Shown piece after piece: positions 26,701-38,700 of a DNA stretch of 64,000 nucleotides (its first letter is position 1; each line of letters opens with the position of its first letter). This DNA comes from Zerene cesonia (Eukaryota > Arthropoda > Insecta > Lepidoptera > Pieridae). The stretch spans positions 4,464,001-4,528,000 of the forward strand of contig NC_052107.1 of NCBI RefSeq assembly GCF_012273895.1. Reading direction: 5' to 3'. The position numbers were made by a program, and so were the translations under genes. The notes under the pieces were generated by a model, which worked only from the letters and a program-made list of their open reading frames with translations, was not told the DNA's origin and did not search any database.

Positions 26701-29700
26701 CTGTTACGGACCCTTCTGACACGGCTGGGAAAGGCGAATTCCGAAGACTTTCCAGTGGGAATTCTGTTTTTTTCATTCACTATTGATCACTTTAATTGTG
26801 CCTAGATATATTGCTATGATACTTGGGTGTTGTTTACACCCCGAAATGCTCACGTGAAAGCCAGTCTGTTCCGCTTTCGTGGTTTAACTGCACGGTGTTG
26901 TTCATATTAGGCAGGGTCACTTCGAATTTTGAGCGTAGGTTGTATGCACTGTTATCCTTAATACTAACACTAGCATTTCGTGTTCGTGTTGAAAGTATGA
27001 TGATATTGTGAGTTTATGCTCGATTGCGTATTCAAAACTTGTAATATAATATTTGGTAATGTTTTACATTAGAGTTTTTGAAACAATAGAAATTACGTAT
27101 GTCATACCACGTTTGTGCGTAGCGTAGCTGTGGAAACATCGAACATTTTCATTTTAACATGAAACATTTTAATCATTATTTATTTGCAAGGGACGAACTG
27201 AACATTCGAATATTGTATTCATTTAGTGATTATTCATCGGGTGTGTTTTATATTTTATGTTCTGAATATTAGCTAAATGTTCACGATTCTAATTCGACTC
27301 AAACTTAGTTCATCAAACTTGGTCTTGACTGAGTGGAGACAATGGCGTTATGCTGAAGATATAGAAACTCTTGGATATTTATAATCGATATTGTAGTATC
27401 TGCTACCCCAGTAATTGTGTACGTGTTTTTTTTCTCATGATATGAAGTCAATTTATAATTAGTAATTGAATTTCTTACAGAATTTAAAGCTGGAATATTG
27501 CCTTTGTATTTGGTCTCAAAAACTTATTTATTTGAAACTTCGCTTGACATCACTGAATATGCCCATGGAATAAAGATTAGTGTATATGTTTTTTGAAATA
27601 CCATTAAAACATTATTCGCATTTGATTCACGAGTAAAAGTTATCAAACGTATGAAGTGTACTGGTTAAGAGAAATTGTTAGATACAAGAAACTACCATAT
27701 GATCACCGTACATGGTATAAGTGGCAGGGTCTCTGTACTCTGTAAGCACTAAGTATCTACTCGATTGACTTTCGCTACTTACGGTTTGTAAGACATGATC
27801 CTAGACACACGAGACGTGACGTCGTAATGTTAATACTTTCTGAATGTTCTTCTTAGTTTAGAAAGCCAAAAAATATGTTTAAGTGTATAATTATTGAGTG
27901 ACTTCACTATTTTAAAATGTATTCGAAAGTTTTCAAGTTTTTAATGCGGAAACAATAACGTCCGAACTTTACTGTTTGGTTCGTCGCGTATCTTACTATT
28001 TACTGTGCATTTTCTAAGACCTAAAAGCATGCACTACTTTCACCTTAAAATACATTTCTAATGTATGAGAAACTCGGTCTATGTTTTTCATCGACACGTG
28101 GAAAGCTATATCAACAATGTTCAATTCAATCAAACATCTATTGTTTTAATTATTGACGTCGTTTATACGCTGAATTGGGTATGTGTATATGTGTGACTAG
28201 CAGTGGGTTCACATTGTTCAATATTTATTTAAATGTTCTACGAAATATGAACCGGTACGAAAAAGTATCGTAGAAACCAAAGCGCTGATCTCTCATGAGA
28301 TCTTATTAAGGTTTTTTGACATAAATCACGAAAACGTTTTCGTAAATTGGACACTCAAACTTGTTAGATATTTTATCAAGCACATCCCTCTGTGACTCTG
28401 AATTTTTGCTGCGGCACTAATTTTAAATTATCCATAAAAAGCCTTCTGGCGCTGGCAGTTTGTACTTTATAGCTCTAATGAGGCAATTTTTTGCCTTTAA
28501 CTTGATGTATTGCACTTATGGGCTGAGATTTACATTAACATTATGAGCACGCACTTGACGTGTGGTTATTTGAGACCGGTTTATTCAACATAATCAGCTG
28601 CTTTAAAGGTTTATTTTTTTGTTTTTCATGTATATACAAACATTGCTCAACAAAATACACGTAGAATTTTGCTACACTATGCATTTATAAATTACAACAA
28701 TGTACGATTTATATACATTATTGCTTTGTTACGAACGATACCTATGTTCTTTATTGAACGTATGTCTAATTTAATGTACGTACACGTATGGTCTCATGTT
28801 TCTACCATTGTAGCAGATCAATTAACCACTATTAACCCGCATTCAAAGATGTTGTGCTGAACGTGTGTAAACAAACAAATTGAAATCAGTATACCCTCGC
28901 CCATTGGGGTCAAGTGCTGATTCTGTGAATAACATGTGATGAGCTGAATTGTTCTATGTGTATACTGAAAAAATTTTACCATATATATTTCACACCTCAG
29001 ATATTCCATACATATCATAGTTAGCTGTGATCAAAGGTTTATTTCGTATTTTGAAACAATAAATCATTCAATTCCTATCCATCGTACGGAAGAGAAATCT
29101 GAATCCTCATTTTATTTTGATAACTACTAATTTAACGGTTTCAGTTATTTTGCCTTTTAACGAATAACTGATAACCATAGCGGAATCTATTAAGCGTGTC
29201 TGTAGTTTTTTGTCTTATTATTTAATCACGTTAATATTGGACCGTCAAAACATTGAACTAGCAGTGCCCGCGGCTTCGTTGACGCGTGCTTATATATTAA
29301 ATTTCAATTCAAATTCTTCAAAAATAAATTATAGCTCATATGTTGCCGAGAACTTATAGCTATATTACAAAAAGTGTTTTTATTTCATCAAGAAATTAAG
29401 TCATTGAATCACGAAAAAAAAACTGTTTCATCGAAATCTGTCCAGTAGTTTTCTTGTCTTCTACATTATTTTTATAATACACTATTCGAATGGAAATATT
29501 TCGTTGCGTCCTCGCTTTTCCAGACGACCAGTCCACTGAAACTAGTCGCCTGTTTGTGTGTATAATTGGAGTTTTGTAAAAAAATTACAGTCGGACACGC
29601 GAGGTTTATTGTTCGGGTCGAACCGTCGCCGATTCTAGGTATCAGTGCCTGGTGTATGTGTACCGAAGTATTATAGTTTAATATCCACACGGGTCAAATT

Positions 29701-32700
29701 TCGGAGTGTGCAGTTGTACACTGCATGTTGATATTGTAAACGTTATGTATATGTTACTCGTATTATGAACGTGAAAGTTTGTGAGGATGGATATATGAAT
29801 GTAGCTATGTATATTTGTTGTGCTCTTTCACGCGAAAGCACTGAACGGATTTCGATGGTACTGGGCAGTGATGTAGCTTATATTTTAGAATAACACATAA
29901 GCTGTATAAATACTTTCTGTTACCCGCTGGTTCGTCGTTTCTATTATTTTATTATAATTTACTATATGCGTAAAATTCTCATGCCGCAATGTAAGTTATC
30001 ATACTATTTCGAAACGGCTGGGCCGATCTCATGAAATTTTCTATGCATTGCGACGGACAACATTTTTTTTTGTCATACCCCTAAAAGATTAACGTAAGGC
30101 AGAACAGCGTTTTCTGGGTTGGATAGTAACTAACTGCGCCCCGCGGTTTCACCCGCGTAAGTCCCGCGCGTATCCCGTAGGAATATCGGGATATAAATGC
30201 CTATATGTTATTCCAGTTGTCGAGCTGTCTACATTTCATTGCAATCGGTTTAGTAGTGTTTGCGTGAAAGAGTAACAAACACACACGCATCCTTATAAAC
30301 TTTCGCATTTATAATATTAGTAGGGTAGGATAGGATAGGATAGGATTAGTAGGAAGTAGGATAGGATAGTAGGATTTATAATAACAACTGGGTGGATACG
30401 TTGTTTCAATTCCGGATATTGAAATAATAAACACAATGGATTTTTATTTTACTGTTTTATGGAACAACATTTAATTCGTTTGCTTTAAGCTCTCACTATT
30501 CATCGAAATAAATGTTGCTATTAGTCAGAGATTTTAAATAATTTGCTGTTATCACGAAAAACACGATCGGAGTCGTAATTAAGACGGTGATTATTTGCGC
30601 AGTGCAGGTTATATTTAGTCATTCGGTTTGTTTTAATGAGTTTACCATTACTTTGCTAAAACAGGATGTCATGCGAAACGATTCTTGCGAAACTTATAAA
30701 TATAGTTGCGAAAATATCCGGTTTTAAATGAAATTAATACAATATATTAAATTTGTTAAATATTGATAAAAACACTGCATTATTTATGCAGTACATAACT
30801 TTCTCTACGTATTATACTTGTAATTGAGTTAAACAAATCGTATTATACTCACCTCCTATTGAAATCGCGCCGTTGATTATCGTTAGTTCGTCATCAGCAC
30901 ATCTGTTTGAGGGGAACATGTGCTCCAGTCTCGATAAAACTCTAAAAATAAATGAACCAAATGTATGACCACTTCGGCTTCTGAGGAATGTTCACTCGTC
31001 AATCGTCCCTAAATACTTCCCCTGAATATAATTTATGCTTACAATCTATCGCGGCTCTAAACATATACAGATTGATCTTTTGATTGCGCACACGAGTGGT
31101 GTTAAAATTATTTGAGGTCGTTGGCCGCTTTCTCCGACGTGTTTGTATGCTTTCTTTAATCTTATGACATGACGACGTCTCCGTTGGTAGCCGTAAACAA
31201 TGTCTGGCATCGGACACAATATGAGAGGCGTGATGGATATATAAGCACGATTAACAGTACATTGTAATTTATATATTCTCCATGTAAAAAAAATGAACCA
31301 CTAACCAAGTGTGGATCGATTTGCAAAATCAGTCAACGAATACTAATTAGTAATTACACCTCGTGTTGCCCTTATATGTGTATGTGTTTGGTATGAAATC
31401 CTAACCCGTAGTATGCATACTAACGGCGTCAGCTGAGATAAAATACACAGCTCTACGTGATATGGTTAACAAATTAACATGCGCTCAAATTGAGCAAGCC
31501 TGGCCAAGGCTGTTTCGTCTATTTGCACAAATGGCTCATTTTAAAAGGCGTACGTCAGTTTCTTCAGCTGTGGAAATATATATGCTCAGTGCCGTGAAGT
31601 GTGTTGGGGAAATCTTTGTTTACCCACTGCTTGAGTTTGGCTACAGAAATTGTTTAGACGCCGTCATGTGTATGTAGTGTAATCGAGGTGATCCTTATTC
31701 TTCGGTATGCGGCACGGCGTGCGGCGTGCCTGTTTTGTTGCGTAAAACAGTTTGCTGTGCGCTCGCGTCCGAGGCGGACGCGTCTGTGATATTGTGTTCG
31801 TCGCTTTTATTTACACGGTTACGCTACAAACATATGGCGCGCGCTAGTGTCAAAAGTGCGTCCTTATTCAACGTATAATATTGTGCGTGATTTGAATGTG
31901 CTAAATGATAAGTAACAGTGCCGTTTCACGAATGATAATATTATAATTACAAATGGTTAAAAAGATTATTGTGGTCGGTATACGTCATTACGAGGACCCT
32001 TTCTATAAGTCGTTTGACGACAAATATAGGTACAATACTATAAGGTCTCTATATACTTTTAGATAAAATAAATGAAGTTTACTCACATACATGTTTTTTG
32101 TTTGTAGACATGTGACGGGCGCGAACGGGCCGCCAGCGGGATGTGGCCACCAGAGGAACCGATCTCTGGATTCCGTTCTCCAACGGATACCAGAGGACAT
32201 GACACCGACGTCGCCGGAGGGCGCGCCGCTTCGCATACCGGGCGATGTGCCCGCCCCACGGCTCGCCCTCCCGCCAGAAGTTCCCGCCGGCTCCGACGAC
32301 TCTGGGATACATACGCCACCAGACAGTCACGATGAGGAAAGACCTACACCCGCCGCAGCAAGGTCGCGAGAAAGCCTCGATTCTGGCAATCCAGAAGACA
32401 CAGATAAACCCCCGGATCCACCCGATATAGCTATTACACAGTGCGTCCCGTACACGACGACTAAAACAATTACTGCAACTGACACTGCAAACCACAAAGA
32501 CTTTCTCCTGAGATTGTTCGAGAGTAAACTCTTCGATATGAGCATGGCGATCTCATACCTCTTTAATTCAAAGGAGCCAGGTGTACAAACGTACCTAGCC
32601 AACAAACTGTTCTCATTCCCACATGAAGACGTCGATTTTTACCTTCCGCAATTAGCGACAATGTACATAGAGATGGGTGACGTTGCTGAAGTTTTACGGC

Positions 32701-35700
32701 CATATTTAGTGCATAGGTGTAAACAAAGTGCTGACTTTTCGTTGCGACTCGCGTGGCTGCTGACGGCCTTCGGTGGGGACGCCAAAAGGTCTAGAGCGAC
32801 GAAGTTAAGAGATTCCATTCTTGCTGAAGAGATAAGGCCCGCGGCGAGAAGGGGGCACCATAGAGCTCATTCTGATGCATCTGCGTTAAGGCTTGCCACT
32901 CCATCTGGAAGGCATTTAGGGGACTTGGCTTCTGGAAGAGCTTTCGATAGCGGCTGTCTGTGTGGTGAACAGTGTTCGTGCGGTGCGCCAAGGCTAGCTC
33001 CCCAAACACAGGTGAGCATTCACATTCTACATTCTACATTTTTTTACTTATAAACCTTGTTACGTAAGCAAATTTGATAAAATTCATTATGCTTACACAT
33101 ATTTCATTTAAGTTGTAAATGGTTCATTGTAATGTGAAAAGCTGTTCGAAAACGGAGAATTATCGTGTAAGTGTAATATCTTTATCTATTATAATAAGAT
33201 TATATCACGTATGTTTTGTCCTGATAATGATAATGTTGGAAACTGATAATTAGCGGATATTGTAGGAAAGGGTAAATGTTGTTGTTAAATACAATCTTTT
33301 TAACTACGTATAGACTCAAAGACTTCTTTACTATTGAATTATTGTTTTTTTTTCTAGTTTTTTAATTCTTATTCAATCCAAACATGTGTCAGTTATCTCT
33401 TGTTTTCCAATAAGCTTAATAATGAAATATCAGTCTCTGTTTGTTTAAATAAGTAATTATTATATCGATATCCAAACTCGCCCTTCTATACATGTAAACT
33501 TACATTTTGGCAATAATTTATTTGTTTTTGTCCTGTTTTATTAAGAATCATTGAAGCAATCTTGAATATCACCAAAAATGCATGAAACAAAATCGTTTCT
33601 ATAAATTGGTTTTTATAAGCACAACGCCATGAATTGTGGGCCAAAGTTACACAGTCTGACTGTATTATAAATGAAAATTGTATTATTTGCATGCAGATCA
33701 TTGGATATTTTAGTTTAAACAAAATAAAATGTTTATTCAAGAAAATATTAAGTGATGAAACAAATCATGTATCTAGTACATATACTATGTGACCTAAATT
33801 ACATATAATTTAGGTCACATTTTACGATAATGTAACGAAAAACGTTGTTGTTGGCATTGAATTATGGTTAAAAAAAGTCATTGATATATTAATTGCATCA
33901 TTCGTTATCAGCCTAAAAACTATAACCTAAGTTGATGTTACTTTGTGTAAGACGAATAAATCAAAGTATTATATTATTACTAGCTGACCCGGCAAACGCT
34001 GTTTTGCCTTACTCTTATCATTTAGAGGTATAAAAAATAGATGTTGGCCGATTCTCATACATACTCAACATGCACACAAAATTTCATAAGAATCGGTCAA
34101 GCCGTTTCGGAGGAGTTTGGCAACGAAAACTGTGACACGAGAATTTTATATATTAGATAATTTACTTCCATTACTTTCATAATGGGTTTTAATCTGAAAA
34201 TTTGAATTTTCTTTTGTTCAGGGAGGACCAATAGAATAAACTATATTCGCAGGCTTATTGCGGGTTTACTTTACAATGAGGAAAATATATTGATAATTAT
34301 CATATCATAGAATGTCAGTATGCACGATCGAGGTTCTATCTTGGCGATGTATAGGGATATATGTACGAAAACGTCAGTGTTCTAGCTAATATGATAAATG
34401 TAAACTTAAAGCAATTTATCAAAGGTCATATTGAAGCAGAAATATTTTTTCTTGAAATTAGAACTTTGATCGGGCGATTGTTATCGGTTAAAGGATAAAA
34501 ATAAATACAATTAAACGAGCGATAATAATGGATAATATTTCTATATACAAAGAATTTTAAGCACATTCCATGCATGTAAAATTATGTTCTAAGAAGTATT
34601 TTTATTTAAATAATGCTTTATTTCTGTTTCCTCCATTCACTAGTTTCGGAAATAACCAATACATTTGTAGCTTATTTATTTAAATGTATGTTTTATTTCA
34701 ACATTCGTTTATTTTATATCTTCTCTCTACTCATTTTGTGTTAAATCTTCTTCGATTTTATTTAAAATCATGATACATACATCTAAGATGTATTTAAATG
34801 ACATATTAAAGCAAAATAGGTCTATAATCTATATTACGTTATTTATGACATTTTGCACTTCCGCCCTGATGACGAATAGCGGACCTTTTCCGTTTATAGC
34901 GCTTACTAACAGACGAATCAACAAAAAAATCATGCAATGTATACTTTAGTCAGCTTATTGCCTTGAAGGCAAGATTTTATATGATTTTTTTCTTAAGTGA
35001 ATCGCGTTACGCTCTAAAGATAATCGAAAATTTACTCAATAGAGAGGTCATTTTTGGTGTTCCTAATATAAAAATAGCCCGTTTGATGCCTTGCGTAAGA
35101 GAATTGTTTTATGTGAACTTAAAGGGTCCCTTATTATTCTCCAAGTATATGTAAAGAGAATTAACTTCTTCAGGTAAAATCGTTTACATGTCCGTAACTT
35201 ATATATTTTTTATTTAATAAACAGATTACTTCAGTTAGAAGAATGTCTATACATACAGCCCTTTTAATTTAAGAATGGAAAATAAGGAGTAAAATTGAAA
35301 TTTACAGTTGCGCGGTTTAAATTCAATAAACAATAGAATGATTCTGCTATTGCCAACTACACCATTGCCTCGTCTCGGCCTCTGATAAGGTTCGAAGCAC
35401 ATCCAATGTCACGTTATATTATTATGCGATTTTAAACGTTAATTAATATCTGTCAGAATTCAATATGCAATTCGCTGTGTTTAATGCCTGAGTCGTGTTT
35501 AGTTATTGTAATTATAGCAAAGAGAAAAATCAAACTGATCGTATCTGTATGGACCTACGTAACAAAGGTGTTTTCCTTGAGGCTCGCTTATCATATCAGC
35601 CAGTTCAAGTCAGTGACGTAATTTATGAGCATCGATTGTTATTGATTGTAGAATGATATTTTGTGTTTAGCAAATTTGAATCGACGACAAACAGTATTCA

Positions 35701-38700
35701 ATAATGGTAGAATATGTAAGATCGTAATGTGTATAATATGTATGTATGATGATAATTGAAATTATGTTCTGTAACGCGTCTATATAGGGATATTATGTTA
35801 CAAACAGGTTGAAACCCTTAATTTCCAGCCTTGTCACCAAAGAGTGGCTGAGTGGTATTTTTTTTTAATTTTCGAAAACGTCGAATATCTCGGTATCCGA
35901 GGGACTTCTACTGAATACAAAATACATATTTCTGAATCGCTGCAGCGTCCTGTATCCGCAAGTACCATATCTATTTATTACGCCACACCTTTGTAATGGC
36001 ATAATATAATAACTTATAGTTAATTTAAGATAATATAATGTGGCCTTATATAATCAGATCCACACAGTATATATTACGTTAAAATTTATTAATAAATAAG
36101 AAAGATGAAAAAATAAGAATTTTTCCTGAGAAAGTGACTCATTATACGTTATGAACTCAAAGAGATGCAGATTTATTAACTTTTCATCGTACCGCGTACC
36201 GTATATAAACACGGAACGCAATGACAAACAATTTAAATATAAGTTTCATATAAAATTAGATTCAGCAGCTTTTAAAATGTATCTGCTAAGAGCCCACGCT
36301 TTCCATTTTCCCACGAAAGCGATACGACTTTTCGATGATTGAGGTCATTCGACTGAATCGCACCTCAAATCGTAGCGTTCTGCGTTATATCATACGTGCG
36401 TTCATTTCACGTTGATGCTGTTTTTATTTTGAACAATATTTGAATGATGTTCTTTGTTTTTTTGGGTTTTTCCCAAGAGTTTCTAAGCGATTTTTGTTTT
36501 GCTTAATCAGTGATACGATAAGCTGGTTAATATATTATTAGACGAATTAAACGTATACGCCTCTTGGAAACGTGACTATACTTGCAAAATGATTAGGTAA
36601 CTCATTATTACCCGTAATTAATACCATTAAGGTGTCCTAAATATTTACTCTTTAAGAATATTGAATATGTTTTTATTATATAAAAATTTCGCCAACTATG
36701 CATGTATTTATGAGAAAATTTAATCACTTGATGTTACATAAGCATAGGCAATTATTACCCTTTATAACATTTTAGATCAGTGATTTCAATCATGACCGAC
36801 TGTATACATTTTAAATATACGTGTGTCCCTAACACAAATTGAATTAGCTTTTTATTGCCTATTACAGTTCCTAACAGCCCTCACGAACATCGGGCGTCGT
36901 TTGGCCAGCGTGGCCGACAAGGAGAGACGCAACGGCCGGCTGCGAGCCGAGCTGGTGACCCTCGATTTGAATTTGCCGGCGAGGGTCTGGCTGCCGCTGC
37001 ATAAGAAGCCCCATTATGTACTAAGGATACCGCCGCATGCGGCCGCGGTCCTTAACAGCAAGGATAAGGTTAGGATTTATTAATTATTTATCGTGCTGAT
37101 ACAGAAAAGAAAAAAAATGTTATTGTTAGAGGTACCTAAGAATAGATTGCCTAGAATAGAACTTAAGACAAAATGTTGTAAGAGATAAAAAGATACCTAT
37201 AAATTATGATAAATTCTTTATGAATATCGCAAAATAATCGTAAAAGTAAGTATCAAAGTGCAAGGTTTAGCCTTACTAAATTGAACATTCGAAAGTCAAA
37301 ACCATCAAATTCATATTAACTTGACATTAAGAGTTGAGGAAAATTGGGGATACACTTTTCAATGAATTTTTTTTTTGCCAAAAGCGAATTATAAATATTT
37401 ATTTTTAGATTTATTTAAAAACATCCAAATATTTGTCATGTATTGTCTAAGAGATCAATGAGGTGATAGTCATTTCATCTTAATGAGTAACGGATGTCCT
37501 ACGGCTGTGTTCAATAAAATCACAGGTCAAGGTCAAATTTAATGACATTGTATTTCGGTATACGGTCAATTTACCATCGTGCATTATTCGGTTTCCATAC
37601 TATAATCAATGTACTATGTGTATCTGTGCCTATATGTTATTGAAATCAGTCAGTTCTTCACCATACAACTACTGTATACATAGCAAAAAACTGTCGCACG
37701 TGTAAAATCGTCATCTGATATCTGATCATGATAATTTTCCACTAGTCACTTCACAAATACACTCCTAGTATATCGTCTAATTTATTCCAGGCGCCTTATA
37801 TTATCTACGTGGAAGTGCTCGAAACGGAGGGGCACGAGCCGCTCCCCCCTCGCCTGCTCCCCCCGGCGCCGCCCGCCCCGCACTCGCCCCCCATCCGCCA
37901 CACCAAGAGCGAGGAGAACCTAGTCCCAGAGTGGCCGAGCCTGTCCATGTATTCGGCTATGGATGACGTGGATAATAGTGACTGCTGGAGTCATGATGAT
38001 GAGGACGCCTGCTTTCAAATGTGCCCGCCCAGAACGTGTCCGGCGCCAGATTGCGTGTCTCAGGTATGAATTTGTCGTATCTAAGAGTGATGGTTATTTA
38101 GGATAAAAAAATCTCATTTAAGTGATTAATTTTCATAGGAAGATTATATGATGAGTGATTTTCACTAGATCATATTATAATTTAGCATGTATTTGTGTTC
38201 ATCGAGTAATTGCATTTAATTCAATGAATAGAAATACATATTTTTTATATTTCTTACCATAACATTCAATCGTGTCCCCGGACTATCGGTGATTTTGTGT
38301 TTTTTTTTTCTCCAGCTGTCAGTGCAATCGATGCAGTCAGTACAGTCGGTACAGTCGGCATCTTCGTGCGGTTCGCGCGAGTCGCTAGCGGTGGGCGCGG
38401 GGGAGGTGCGGCGCCGGCTGGTGGACGCCACCGCCGCGCCGCCGGCGAACGCCTTCAAGCACGACCCCCATGACCCCTCGGCGGTTGCGCTTAAGGTATA
38501 GCCTTACCCTATACTAAATTGTTGTGTTGCGCACTTTTCACTATACTTTAATTTAATGGTGCTAGGGAGGCGCGTTTCATCTTGCACCACATCTCGGCCC
38601 ACCATCAGGCAGGATCGTCATGCGATTCCCTGTTATGATTAAAAAAAACTCAAAAATCATTAATGTGTATATCGTCTCCGCAGGAGTCGTGGGAGAGCAA

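Larger units (their letters stand above)
2768..31952 (+). other. fwd intron 1 (first 29.2 kb): repeat-rich, no firmly supported gene
   Basis: A very long AT-rich first intron. It carries at least a dozen dispersed repeat copies, simple-sequence tracts, and a few GC-richer islands (5545-5625, 7915-7990, 12150-12300, 15060-15180, 31690-31952). Candidate minus-strand coding pieces at 30853-30941, 16380-16799 and 21731-22072 are listed separately with low confidence. Stretches such as 2768-4140, 8050-9130, 13210-18790 (outside the listed items), 19150-21300, 22080-24360 and 26440-29250 hold nothing I can support. Confidence 0.6.

Noticed and set aside
31462..31677. 71-aa ORF upstream of fwd exon 1B as a possible gene or further first exon
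   Set aside because: It ends in a stop before the CpG-rich block, shows no motif, and offers no donor in the phase needed for exon 2.
36151..36342. A conserved 63-aa ORF present in both arms (also 61284-61475)
   Set aside because: Identity between arms only reflects the recent common origin of the whole segment; the frame is intronic and has no domain or splice partners.
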